This document shows positions 10,700-20,785 of a stretch of 64,000 nucleotides of DNA, piece after piece. The DNA is from Nageia nagi (taxonomy: Eukaryota > Pinophyta): the NCBI GenBank assembly GCA_050084985.1, contig JBITNC010000001.1:18786001-18850000 (forward strand), in the 5' to 3' direction. Every line of letters begins with the position of its first letter. Position 1 is the first letter of the stretch. Under the pieces are notes generated by a model. That model was not told the origin of the DNA. It saw nothing but the letters and a program-made list of their open reading frames with translations, and ran no database searches. The position numbers and the translations under genes are program-made.

Positions 10700-11995
10700 G
10701 CCTTTTATCCTGGGAAAACCTGTATTGGTGATCTTAAGTTTGTTGTTCATTTGTTTGATGGGTTATCCTCTAAAGGCATTCTCTTGAAGGTCTTTCCTAC
10801 TTTTGAGGCTAAGAGAGCTCTAGGGTATATGATCTATATTTTGGATCTAGGAATCCGCCATGTTTTGATCTATTTCTTGAAGAGGCGGATCTTGCCGAGT
10901 AGGGGAATCATTGGTCTCCATTATGTTAATGGTGGTAGGTTGTGGTCTAGTTATGGCTAGGATTTGAGGTTGGGTTGGCATTCATTCTGAGGGATCGGGG
11001 AATTGCTAGCAGGACTCTGCTCTTTTCCATTCGGATCTAGGCTATACAGAATTTGAAAAGAGTTTTGATCTCTAACATCTACAATGTTATGAACAGTATT
11101 AGGTTGCTTACCTATTTGGGATTTTCACTTGGGTATTTGGAAACCATTCTCTGGGCAGCCACTAGTTGGATCTAAGGCTCAGCATGTGGGCAAGATCTGG
11201 CTAAATGGCCATATTCAGAGCATACACGATGCCTGAAGGGAACGTTCTTGTAATCCACTCTTGGGTCCAAGTTAACCCTTCATCTGATATTTCAATTTGG
11301 ACCTTACAGTGCAGTGGGAAATTTAGGTTGATCTGAATATAGATTCGAGTATAGGTAGCAGACCTCAACTCCCTGGTATTTTTGAAGGTACTTATATAGT
11401 TTCCTAATGATACACCTCTTGCTTCAAACACATCATCATTCCAATGTTCAAAGATAAATCTATGAGTCTGATCCACACCAGGGCCATGGAGGGGTTTTCT
11501 TCGTTTTTTTTAACCTTGTATGCCAGGGTTTCATGAATACGTTGGCATCTACACAAAACCATGGACCGCCTTCAAATGCAAAGCCTTTATCCAGTTTCGT
11601 AATAAACAAGGCTATGAAATACCCATTGGAAAGATGGGTAATGCTCACTTCGCCCTTCAGTCCCTTCTCACCTTTAGATTCCCAGTTATGGAGAACCCAA
11701 GTCTCTATGGCGTATGGAGCTAACCTTGCTTCAAGGAATTTGCAGATTAAGGCATGTGTTTCTAGCATGTGGATGCCATCATGAACCTTTTCGCTTCTAA
11801 CCATTACTAATGGTGTTTCCGTAGTAGCTTGGAAACATCCATTTTCATTTTTTTGGGGGTCCTCCTTTGTTCATCTAACTCTTCAAAATTGGCCTCGTTC
11901 AGTAGCTGGTTTAGACCCATTAGGTGAGGATTTCCTCAAGACATCATGAAAAGAAATATTTAGAGGGACCCCCTGAAGTCGACGCCATGGCTAGC
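10700..11995 (-). pseudogene. LINE ORF1 (DUF4283-like domain plus CCHC zinc knuckle)
   Basis: From about 11990 downward the minus strand encodes an N-terminal segment with SFHDVLRKSS, then a domain with WVLHNWESKGEKGLKG, ITHLSNGYFIALF and FEGGPWF (11715-11560), and then RIYIQINLNFPLHCKVQIEI (about 11360-11290). In a shifted frame, VCSEYGHLARSCP (about 11215-11175) keeps most of a CCHC knuckle; the first Cys appears to be His. This is the arrangement of DUF4283/zf-CCHC_4 gag-like ORF1 proteins, which bind the element's RNA. The remaining C-terminal part carries an NSFQILYSL segment resembling the usual NxFxxL tail. At least two frameshifts are present. Confidence 0.75.
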
Positions 11996-12199
11996 CTCTT
12001 CCTGCTCAAAATAGCGTTATAGTATTTTCAGTCATTTCGTTCGAGGATAAAACAACGGTCGTATTCAATACTTAAAGCAAGTGTTGAAAACAACTACTAA
12101 AATATTAACAAAAAAGACATGGATAAGGTGTGAGGTATTAGGTCCTCTCATGCAGCCCATGTACCAACTCACCGCTGCCTCCAACCACTCCACGTGGTA

Positions 12200-13260
12200 A
12201 TTTTTTCTATGAATTAAATTTTAAAAAATATTTTAAATATTATTATTTTTTCTTTTTTTATTATTTTTTCTTAACGATTAATCATAAATATGGTAAAGGT
12301 GACATGAGTATTGAATCGAGACCCCATACATTCCTCACATCGATCAATTCACTTGGAGTTGAGATAAGAGTGAAACTTGATGGTGAAGTAATTAAGGATG
12401 TGTAGTAGGTACGTAAAATCAATACATTTATGTTTGAAAATCAATACATTTAAAATATTTACAATATAATAATTTACTAATATTTTCAAATATTTTACAG
12501 GGAGAGCTTTTTATGAACATCTAAGGAAGTATTGCACTCAATTTTTTTGCAAATACCTTAGATCTTGATTGGAAATCACAAGATGAGAGCAATACATTTT
12601 TTTATATATTATTAATAATAATATTTTGAGAAAATTTTATTATCCATATAAAAATCTTATTTTCCAAAAAAATAAAAATTAATTTTTATAATTGTGTATT
12701 TTGTAGGTAAAAGAAAATTTATAAATGTTCTCAAAAAAGATTTTGGAGATGGGTTAAGTGCAAATTTTGCACTACAAAGGGCAAGAAGGATTGTGAATTA
12801 GAAGAGAGACCAATATAAATGCATCATAAAGTCTCTTGACGTTGTTGAATGTACCCATTACCACAGAAAGGCTAACAGTGATCCAAAAGTGTGGAAATAG
12901 TTGGTGGCGAAAGTGAATGCAACTGAGGAGCATCATGCATCTGCACAAGAACCCTCACAATAGCAAAAGCTTCATGAACATTTGGATTTTTCATATCATT
13001 ATTCGTAGGTAAGCATTGCATGGGTTCTGCAAGAAACCAAGGGTTGGATGCCATGTTTGTGAGTATACTAATTTAATGAATTCTTTAATGTTTATACTTC
13101 ACATAATTAAATATTTATTATTTTTTTGTAGTTATCCAAATATGATCGACTTCCAATAAAGAAGGAACGCAAATATGGACTTAAAGAAGGTTTTGCAAAG
13201 CTTGTTGAAAAGGTGGATGTTGAAATGGTAAGCAAGTAGGAAAACCTTATGTGCTTTAAA
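12200..13260 (+). pseudogene. Decayed plant transposase-like gene, copy B
   Basis: Translation in shifting frames gives LFMNI (about 12508), VLKKDFGDGLSANFALQRAR (about 12730-12790), KRDQYKC (12800-12820), RKANSDPKVWK then LVAKV (about 12865-12920), and near 13150 a YDRLPIKKERKYGLKEGFAK segment. Every block has a counterpart in the same order at 5.0-6.35 kb (LKKEFGDAW, RRDKIR, RLANVDKKVWKNLMKKV, YDKYGRYPSKDEVKFALKM). The two are therefore diverged copies of one gene, probably a transposase_24-like protein. In-frame stops make it non-functional. The family name is an inference; the shared ancestry is seen directly. Confidence 0.5.
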
Positions 13261-13354
13261 TTAATTATTTAAATTTAATTTTTAAATGTCAATACAAGTT
13301 TTAAATATTTTACTTAGTGTTAAAAATATTGACTTAGGGATTAAGCGTTAATAG

Positions 13355-13880
13355 TTTTACAAGGGTTCAAGGTTTAGGGTTTATGGGTTTAGGTTTAAGG
13401 GCTTATGGGTTTTAGGGTATAGGATTTTAAGGGGTTAGGATATATGGTTTTTAGGATTTAAGGGTTTAGGGTTTTGACTAAGGTTTTTCAGGGTTTAAGA
13501 TTTACGAGTTTAAGGTTTAAGGGTTTATGATTTTATAAATTTAATTTAGGGTTTTAAGGTATAAGGTTTAGAGTTTGAAGGATTAAAGGTTTAGAGTTTA
13601 GGGTTATAGGGTTTAGGTTTTATAGTTTAAGGGCTTATGGGTTTTAAGGTTTATAGTTTTAGGAGTTTAAGGGTTTAAGGTTTAAGGTTTAGGATTAAAG
13701 AGTTTAATGTTTTACGATTTTAGGACTTAGGGTTTTAAGGTTTAGGGTTTATAGTTTAAGGGCTTAAGGATTTTAAGGTTTAAGGTTTACAATTTAAGGG
13801 CTTAACTATTTTAGGGTTTAGGAGCTTAGGGTTTAGGTCTTACAATTTTTAGGGTTTAAGGTTTAGTGTTAAACTTAAAC
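13355..13880 (+). repeat. Telomere-like array, forward orientation (unit 1)
   Basis: Half a kilobase of degenerate GGTTTAGGGTTTAAGGGTTTA. It ends where a GACTTAG/TTAGTAAA-rich block (13880-14060) begins. Confidence 0.75.
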
Positions 13881-14059
13881 TGATATAAATATGAATTAGT
13901 TTCTTAAAAATATGACTTAGCTTAGTAAATATTTGACATAAGTTAGGCTTAAGTTAGTAAACATTTAACTTATATTACAATTGCATTAGACTTAAGTTAA
14001 TAAAAATTTAAATTAGTTTCTTAAAATTATCACTTAGGTTAGTAAAAAATAACTAAAAA

Positions 14060-14400
14060 GATAATGAAAACCAATCTTAGAAGACTATGTCCATCAAACT
14101 TTGCCCAATGATGTTAACTACAATGCTAAGAACAAAAAATAAAACATAAAATTTTTCTCATAACTCAATTATTGATCGTCCCATACAATAATAATATTTA
14201 AAAAATATATGAGCTCATGATTATCATTAATTGTTAAATCATATAATACATTATACATGATTTTGTATCTAAATATATATTTTTGCATGTACACTAACTA
14301 TAACCCTAAACGCTTACCACTAACACTAACCTTAACTCTAACCCCTAAATCGTAACCATAACCATAATACTTTAACTCAAATAAAACTTATTTGATTAGT
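14060..14400. repeat. Core block and reverse telomere-like array of duplication unit 1
   Basis: The core contains AAGACTATGTCCATCAA, then CTCAATTATTGATCG, then AATATATGAGCTCA, and runs into reverse-orientation CCCTAAAC/CCTTAACTC repeats (14285-14365). The same order recurs at 15070-15183 plus 16918-17260, where an LTR element splits it. Confidence 0.75.
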
Positions 14401-14419
14401 AAAAATTGACTTAGAGTAG

Positions 14420-15010
14420 ATTTATTAAATTTAAGGGTTTAAGATTTTAGGGTTTAGGGGTTTATAATTTAGGGTTTTACAATTTTAAGGTTCAAGATTG
14501 TAACATTTAAAGTTTAGGGTTCAAGGGCTTAAGGGTTTTAGGGTTTAGGGTATAAGGTTTTTAAGGTTTAGGGGTTAGGGTATAAGGTTTTTAAAGTTTA
14601 ATGTTTTAAGGTTTTAGGGTTTTATCTAGGGTTTTTAGGGTTTATGAGTTTAAGGTTTAAGGGTTTTATGATTTTACAATTTTAAGTTTTAAGATTTAGA
14701 GTTCAAGGGTTTAAAGTTTAAGGTTATAGGGTTTGTGGTTATAAGGTTTATGGTTTAAGGGAGTAAGGATTTTAGGGTCAAGGATTTTAGAAGTTTAAGG
14801 TTTAGGGTTTAAACATGTAGGGTTTTACAATTTTAAGGTTCAGGCTTTTAAGGTTTAAGGTTTATAGTTTAAAGTCTTAAGGGTTTAGGGTTTTAAGAGT
14901 TTAAGGTTTAGGGTTTATATTTTAAGGGTATAAGTGTTTTAGGGTTAAGGAGGTTAGGGTTTAAGGGTTTAGGGTTTTATCATTTTTAGGTTTAATTAAG
15001 GTTTAAGGTT
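14420..15010 (+). repeat. Telomere-like array, forward orientation (unit 2)
   Basis: A second forward GGTTTAGGG-type array followed by the same GACTTAGGTTAGTAAA junction sequence as unit 1. Confidence 0.75.
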
Positions 15011-15178
15011 AGACTTAAATTTAATAAAAATATGAATTAGTTTCTTCAAAATATGACTTAGGTTAGTAAAATAGAATTGAAAATCAATCGTAAAAGACTA
15101 TGTCCATCAACCTTTGATCGATGATATTAACTACTATGCCAAGAACAACAAATAAAAAATAAAATTCCCACTCAACTC

Positions 15179-15183
15179 AATTA
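15179..15183. other. Target-site duplication AATTA (left)
   Basis: AATTA directly precedes the LTR element. The matching copy is at 16918-16922. Confidence 0.9.
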
Positions 15184-15672
15184 TGAAGGATTTGAACTAG
15201 ATCTAAACAAATCCTCTAGGACCTTAGACTAGGAAACTCAAGTGTACACAAGATAACACAATCACTCAAGATAACACATCAATATAATGTGGTTCCTCCC
15301 TCCTTGGGAGTACATCCACAACTAGTTCTCTTATTCTCAAATCTATGTCTCTCTTACAACTATTCTCTAGCTCTCTCCTACACAACCAAGTAGAGTAATC
15401 TTACTCAAAACTTAGATATGTTTACATGAGGAGAGGCCCTCTATTTATAGGTTGAGAGCACCTCCCTAACCTTCCTTTAACCCAAGGGTAAGGTTAGGGT
15501 TACATTAAATTTATCACCAAACTTCAACCTACCAACTACCCACTTTGGTAAAGTCAAAGTCTACATATTAAAGAATTCTATTAATCACTTAAGGTATCTA
15601 CATACCTTTAAGTGATTAATTGAATTTACAAGGAGTCTAGATATTCACAATATTTCATTACAAATTCTAACA
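15184..15672 (-). repeat. 3' LTR of the miniature element
   Basis: Complete LTR of 489 bases with TG...CA ends read on the minus strand. It contains a possible transcription-start region near CTATTTATAGG (15449) on the plus strand and is preceded in element order by the purine tract at 15673-15681. Confidence 0.9.
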
Positions 15673-15681
15673 CTCCCCCTT
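15673..15681 (-). other. Polypurine tract
   Basis: On the minus strand AAGGGGGAG ends exactly where the 3' LTR begins, the position of the plus-strand priming site. Confidence 0.85.
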
Positions 15682-16139
15682 AATGCAATATTGGGATAGA
15701 GCGTAGAAGAGAGAAGAGAGAGAGTAAGAGAGAGTTCTCCTCCATAGAGATACAAGTGGAGATGAGAACTTTTACATATTTTGAGAATCTTTTTGAGAAC
15801 TAGTATGAGACTCACTACATTACCATTTGATAAAAATGGTTTACAATACAATCATTAACCACAACTGGTTTCACTGTACATAGTAGTCGATCAACTTTAA
15901 GCTGACATGTGAGTCTCCATGAGCTTGCTTTCACAAGGTGAGTAACCTGCATTTCTAAAGAAGATCCTGCATGCTACAAGCAACTCATGAACAAAATCAG
16001 TTAGATGCATCATATATTCAAATAAGAGAATCAAATAATGCCATCTTATAAATAACTGATCAATGGTGCACTATAAGCCATCACAGAGATGCCAAGCCAT
16101 CACTCATAGTCACCTGTTGTATATAGACATGTGTTGATT

Positions 16140-16440
16140 TTAAAAATAGAGCATAAAATTGTACAACGAGTTTCTCACACAGAGCAAACTCACCACGGAG
16201 GTATAGAATGTACAACAAGTTCGTCACGCAGAGCGAACTTACCACGGAGGTATATTAATTACATGCTCAAATTTTGTACAATAAGTTTCTCACGCAGAGC
16301 AAACTCACCACGGAGGTATAAAATGTACAACAAGTTTGTCACGCAGAGCAAACTTACCACTAAGGTATAAAATAATCAACACTCTATAACAACAATTGTA
16401 CAACAAGTTTGTCACGCAGAGCAAGCTTACCACGGAGGTA
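16140..16440 (-). repeat. Tandem repeats inside the miniature LTR element
   Basis: Five copies of a 50-60 base unit contain ACAACAAGTTTGTCACGCAG, then AGC(A/G)AACTTACCACGGAGGTA. The last copy runs straight into the truncated 5' LTR, which places one deletion breakpoint here. Confidence 0.85.
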
Positions 16441-16917
16441 ACTAGATCTAAACAAATCCTCTAGGACCTTAGACTAGGAAACTCAAGTGTACACAAGATA
16501 ACACAATCACTCAAGATAACACATCAATATAATGTGGTTCCTCCCTCCTTGGGAGTACATCCACAACTAGTTCTCATATTCTCAAATCTATGTCTCTCTT
16601 ACAACTATTCTCTAGCTCTCTCCTACACAACCAAGTAGAGTAATCTTACTCAAAACTTAGATATGTTTACATGAGAAGAGGCCCTCTATTTATAGGTTGA
16701 GAGCACCTCCCTAACCTTCCTTTAACCCAAGGGTAAGGTTAGGGTTACATTAAATTTATCACCAAACTTCAACCTACCAACTACCCACTTTGGTAAAGTC
16801 AAAGTCTACATATTAAAGAATTCTATTAATCACTTAAGGTATCTACATACCTTTAAGTGATTAATTGAATTTACAAGGAGTCTAGATATTCACAATATTT
16901 CATTACAAATTCTAACA
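16440..16917 (-). repeat. 5' LTR of the miniature element, truncated at its inner end
   Basis: Identical to the 3' LTR over 478 bases apart from about two substitutions (for example CTCTTATTC versus CTCATATTC). It lacks the final 11 bases of the LTR and has no primer-binding site. A deletion joined the LTR to the internal tandem repeats, so this copy cannot prime its own replication. Confidence 0.85.
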
Positions 16918-16922
16918 AATTA
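16918..16922. other. Target-site duplication AATTA (right)
   Basis: Matches 15179-15183. The interrupted sequence reads on as CTCAATTATTGAT, as in the uninterrupted paralogous block near 14165. Confidence 0.9.
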
Positions 16923-17044
16923 TTGATTGCCCCATGCAATAACAATATTAAAAAATATATGAGCTCACAATTATCATTAATTGTTAAATCATATAATACA
17001 TTGTACATGATTCCATATCTAAATATATATTTGTGCATGCACAC

Positions 17045-17265
17045 TAAGCCCAACCTTAAATGCTTACCCCTAACCCTTACCACTAACCTTAACCCTAACC
17101 TTAACACCTAAATCGTAACCATAACCCTAAATATTCCTAACCCTAACCCTTAACTATTTACATTAACCTTAACCCTTAACCCCTTATCCTAACTGCTTAC
17201 CTTAAACCTAATTGTAATCCCTAACCATTAAAACCTAACCCCTTAACCCTAACCCCTAAATTTGA
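17045..17265 (-). repeat. Telomere-like array, reverse orientation (unit 2)
   Basis: CCCTAACC/CCTTAACC repeats, reverse complement to the forward array of the same unit, so that arrays face each other across the core block. Confidence 0.8.
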
Positions 17266-17940
17266 CTTAGGTCAATAAAATTTTGACTTATGTTAGACCT
17301 AGGTTGCTAAAATTTTAACTTAGGTTAGACTTACTAGGTTACTAAAAAATTGACTTAGATTATATTTATTAAGTTACGAAAAATTCTTAGATTATATTTA
17401 TTAAGTTACGAAAAATTTGAGGCAGGTTAGTAAAAATCAAGGTTAAATAATTTGATACTATTTTTTTCCTTTTAATATACACTAATAAGATTAAATCTTT
17501 GATTGGTAATAGTTTTTGTGCTATTAATTAATTAGTTAATTATAATTTGAAATTCATGAAATGATTTTTAATTTATGATTGTTTACTAACATTTTTAATT
17601 ATGTTTTTAATGTGTTTAAAAATTATTTTGAGTTCCAAATTTTTGATTCCATTAAATTTAATAGTATTTAATTTATTTCAATTCAAATAAATTTTAATTC
17701 AACTAAGTTTATTTAATTCAATTAAATATAATCAATACATTAAATTCATTATAATGAATAAATTCATTTAAATATTCATTCAATTTAATATAAATTTTTT
17801 CAAAAATAATATCATTGAAAAAATTGCAAAAAAATAAAATTATTTTTTTAAATTCATTTTTTTTTCAATTCCAACTTCTTGTTTAACGTTACTACCAACG
17901 TCAATACCAACATTATACCTAATGGAAAATACAAAAAAAA
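17265..17940. other. AT-rich gene-free stretch
   Basis: GACTTAGGTTAG-type junction words to about 17440, including a 35-base tandem duplication near 17355-17420 (AGATTATATTTATTAAGTTACGAAAAAT-like), then AT-rich sequence with no recognisable feature. Confidence 0.6.
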
Positions 17941-18262
17941 AAAAATTTAATTATATTTCTTGATGATATAACTGATGGAAATAGTGACGATAACATAATG
18001 TTTTGCTAGAAATCCTAACAGTATATATGATGTCTCTGACAATATGCATGACATATATTGTGATGGTATTTTATTGATTTTATGATGAAATGTCCAACGT
18101 TGTGTGTGATGTATAATGATGAAATGCTTGACAAAAATTATTTCAATGGTTTTGATAGACACGTTAACCTCAACCATGTCATGAGGGGTTTAAATTTTAA
18201 AAAGTAAAATACAAAGGGCCCTGATGTTATTTCTAATGATTGACCCCTTTTTCTTGTAGTGT
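17940..18262. mobile_element. Right end of a CACTA-type DNA transposon
   Basis: The sequence TTTTTCTTGTAGTG, ending at 18262, is the reverse complement of CACTACAAGAAAAA, the usual plant CACTA terminus. The preceding 300 bases contain scattered ATGATG/TGACA words in the manner of subterminal repeats. No matching left terminus was found in the window. The transposase-like relic at 12.2-13.3 kb lies upstream in the right orientation and could belong to the same, much interrupted element; that is inference. Confidence 0.5.
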
Positions 18263-18329
18263 ATTAAATGAATTACATTAGGAAACTTTACAATAATGCA
18301 TTATACATTCCAATAATGCCTCATCAAAA

Positions 18330-19390
18330 TGTAATCTCATGAATTGTAATGTTTGCAGGATATGCAAAACATAATTTTTCCAAAAAAAACTTGCAAACTT
18401 TTATGTAGATGCAAAATGTGGGAGAATACAAACTCTACAACCTTTACCATCATTTTTCCAACATGCCACCAACACGAGAGCTCAAGAAGGAGGTATGGAA
18501 ATCCATCAAAGAGTAGTTCGAAATGGTTTTTCATCGAATGTTATGATTATGAATGCCCTTATTAACATGTATGTAAAATATGGAAGAATACAAACTAGGT
18601 TTTTTGTAGAACATTATGGTTGCAAATTCCATGATAAACAATTGATTATTTTAGTTGTGAAATCAAGCTAGTGTTTTCATCGAACATTGTATTTATGAAT
18701 GCCATGATAAATAAGTACGCAAAACAACATAGGAATAAGGTACAAATAACTTACTTTTGATGGAGAAAATTGTAGACTAAAATCCTTAGCCACTATTTCT
18801 CATTTGGAAAAAAGACTAAACCTGTAACCACCATTGCTCATTTAGAAATTGCAAACTGGCATGTATGCAAAATGTAGAAGAATACAAGCTAAGGTTTCAT
18901 TGAATGTTGTGGAAGAAACAACCTAGACCAACACAGTTTCATCGAATGTTGTGATTTTGAATGCAAGATATAATTTTTTTGGCTTGTAACTTTTCATCAA
19001 ACATTTTGGTTGTAAAATTACGAAAATATGTTTTGAGCGACTGTTGTTCTACATGTATGCAACATGTAAAAAAATAAATAATGCTTGATAATTATTTAAG
19101 AAGATGCATGGTGCAAACACAGTTTCATAGACTAGAATGATCACAAGATATACAAATTATAGAAATGAATTTTAATCGAATGTTATGGTTATGAAATCAT
19201 GCTAGGGTTTTTATCAAACATTGTAGTTGTGAATGCCATGATAAACAATCAAATGTTGTGGTTGTGAATGCCATGATAACCAAGTATGGAAAATAAAATA
19301 ACAACTGGGTATAAATAACTTATTTGAAATAAAAAAAAAATTGCAGATTGAAATCAGGAACCACTGCTACTTGTCCAATCACTGTACAAC
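18330..19390 (+). pseudogene. Decayed PPR-protein pseudogene with repeated fragments
   Basis: Frame-shifting translation recovers a segment resembling ...EGGMEIHQRV (about 18485-18510) and then NVVIMNALINMYVKYGRIQT (about 18536-18595), matching the xGxxxHxxVxxxGFxSDVFVxNALIDMYAKCG blocks of plant PLS-type pentatricopeptide repeat proteins. The block with VNAMI.KYGK recurs at about 18690, 19215 and 19260, so several repeat units are represented. Stops and frameshifts are everywhere. Intact PPR proteins act in organelle RNA editing and processing; this one is dead. Confidence 0.6.
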
Positions 19391-19489
19391 ATCAATGTGA
19401 CCAACAATGAGTTAAGCGATAATGTGAAACATATAGGATAAACTTCTTGTTTATCATTAAAGAGTCCTTGAAAGTCAGTATAATGGGAA

Positions 19490-20010
19490 AACTCCTCTTT
19501 ATCCCTACAAAGACTTTAAAATACATGATAGGGTGTAAAGCCTCATGTTTACTTATATAACTAAAAAGCATTTAACCCCTACCATTAATAAACACATCAA
19601 AGGTGGTTGACCATGTACAAATGCATACACGATGATATGACAGGCTCTAAGATAAATGCCTTATGTTTATCGTGATGGGGGTTAAATGCTTGATGTTTAA
19701 ATATGTAAACAATAAGCATTTAATCTACCCTCATAAATGCATCCTAGTGGCAAGTGACATTCAAATCGAGGGGATCAAAATTTGGGCGAGCAATTGAGGG
19801 GGGTGTAAACGCCTTAAGTTTAACTCCTCTCAATTGCAATGGATGAGACATTGTAAATGCATTGAGTTTACTTGATAAACGTGACATGTTTAACACTATA
19901 TCAAAATCTAGGTAACAATCTTACTTGGAGTAAACACATTTTGCTTATATCGGGCAAAATGAAATGCATTTACATTGTGAGTTAAACACATTTTATTTAC
20001 AATATGAACG
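19490..20010. repeat. Cluster of TAAAYGC(A/C)TT / GTTTAAC words
   Basis: Short related motifs such as TAAATGCCTTATGTTTATC, TAAATGCTTGATGTTTAAA, TAAACGCCTTAAGTTTAAC and TAAATGCATTGAGTTTACT recur ten or more times in half a kilobase, in both orientations. The arrangement resembles a transposon subterminal region, but no terminus or coding part is identified. Confidence 0.5.
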
Positions 20011-20389
20011 AAGTTTGATTTCCAAAAAATTGAAAGAAGTTCAATTTACAAAAAAAGTGATTAGACTTTGGACATTTAACCCATATGGGCATGGGCATAA
20101 GCATGGCTCATGCATGAATGCCTTTCGCAATGACAATAACACCCAAAATGTTAGATAGCTTCCTCCATTTAATTGTATGATTTTTTAACATTTGATTATT
20201 AAATCTCAAAGTTTTAAATATATATTTATATATGTTTTGAATTTCCTAACCCACAAAATTAATTTGAACTCCCACTTAAATATGCTTAATCGACTTTTTT
20301 TTTATTTTATTGTAAAACTATTAATATTTTTTTAATATAATGACCTTTTCACTTAAAAAAAAAAACCGTTTACATGTCTACATTAAATA

Positions 20390-20479
20390 TCCAATTTGGT
20401 AAAGGAGCAAGCTATCCAAATACCAGTTGTACAAACAGAAAAAAATATCATTGGAAAAAACGTGCAACGACTTTCCTTC
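20390..20479 (+). promoter_or_regulatory. Probable SPPL1 promoter proximal region
   Basis: Placed only because base composition changes here from AT-rich repeats to the higher-GC transcribed leader downstream. No convincing TATA box or other named element can be defended. Confidence 0.25.
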
Positions 20480-20785
20480 TCTACTGCTAATTGAAACTCT
20501 GTCACCTAACGCCAAAAACTCCTGTTAATATCCGTTCACGTTTCTATGAATCGTCTCCCTTTTCCTTTGTATTCCTATCCAAGGAGCAGGGTTTCAATCT
20601 ACTATATCATGGATCACCACACCAATCCATGAAATTTTCGTCTAACGTCTATCCAATTCTCAAAGAAGTGGTTGTCTTTTTTCGGATTCCGTCCAGAAAT
20701 CCGGATTCCTGTAATCTTGAGGTTCATTTTGAGCACAGATCTGGCGGAAACAGCGCCGGATTCGAAATTTTGGGTCAGAGAAAAG
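20480..20785 (+). other. Probable 5'-untranslated first exon of the SPPL1 gene
   Basis: A 300-base stretch of clearly higher GC starts with pyrimidine-rich ACTTTCCTTCTCTACTGC and ends at a good splice donor, AAAAG|GTATGC, at 20785/20786. Candidate acceptors TTTTAG (21731) and GTTGTCAG (21750) lie just before the start codon at 21776, so an intron of about 1 kb in the 5' leader is likely. A 137-codon open frame in this exon (20491-20904) has no recognisable homology and runs across the donor, so I do not call it coding. Transcript data would settle the structure. Confidence 0.4.

Larger units (their letters stand above)
7425..12010 (-). mobile_element. Minus-strand LINE (L1-type, two ORFs), decayed and 3'-interrupted
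   Basis: Read on the minus strand, the parts follow the order of plant L1 elements: ORF1 with a DUF4283-like domain and zinc knuckle (about 11990-10970), ORF2 endonuclease (about 10580-9880), then reverse transcriptase (about 9490-8953 and 7870-7430). A 1.1 kb inverted-repeat element interrupts the reverse transcriptase. Reading stops near 7425, where the GCATC/TTGATG repeats begin, and no poly(A) end is seen. Stops, frameshifts and a changed active-site motif make it inactive. Confidence 0.8.
15184..16917 (-). mobile_element. Young miniature/deleted LTR retrotransposon
   Basis: Two direct repeats of about 478 bases flank only about 770 bases of interior without coding capacity. The element runs on the minus strand: the LTR starts TGTTAGAATTTG and ends CTTCA, and a purine tract AAGGGGGAG abuts the 3' LTR. 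A perfect 5-bp duplication AATTA lies outside both ends. The LTRs differ at only about two sites over 478 aligned bases, so the insertion is recent. The interior keeps copia-like 3' sequence and a short tandem array, so this is a TRIM-like or internally deleted derivative that would need proteins from a full element. Confidence 0.9.

Noticed and set aside
10562-10960. Plus-strand 132-codon open frame
   Set aside because: It overlaps the LINE ORF1/ORF2 junction on the opposite strand and has no homology of its own.
16140-16440. Possible CRISPR-like array of about 55-base units
   Set aside because: The units are contiguous imperfect tandem repeats inside a plant LTR element, without unique spacers or cas genes.
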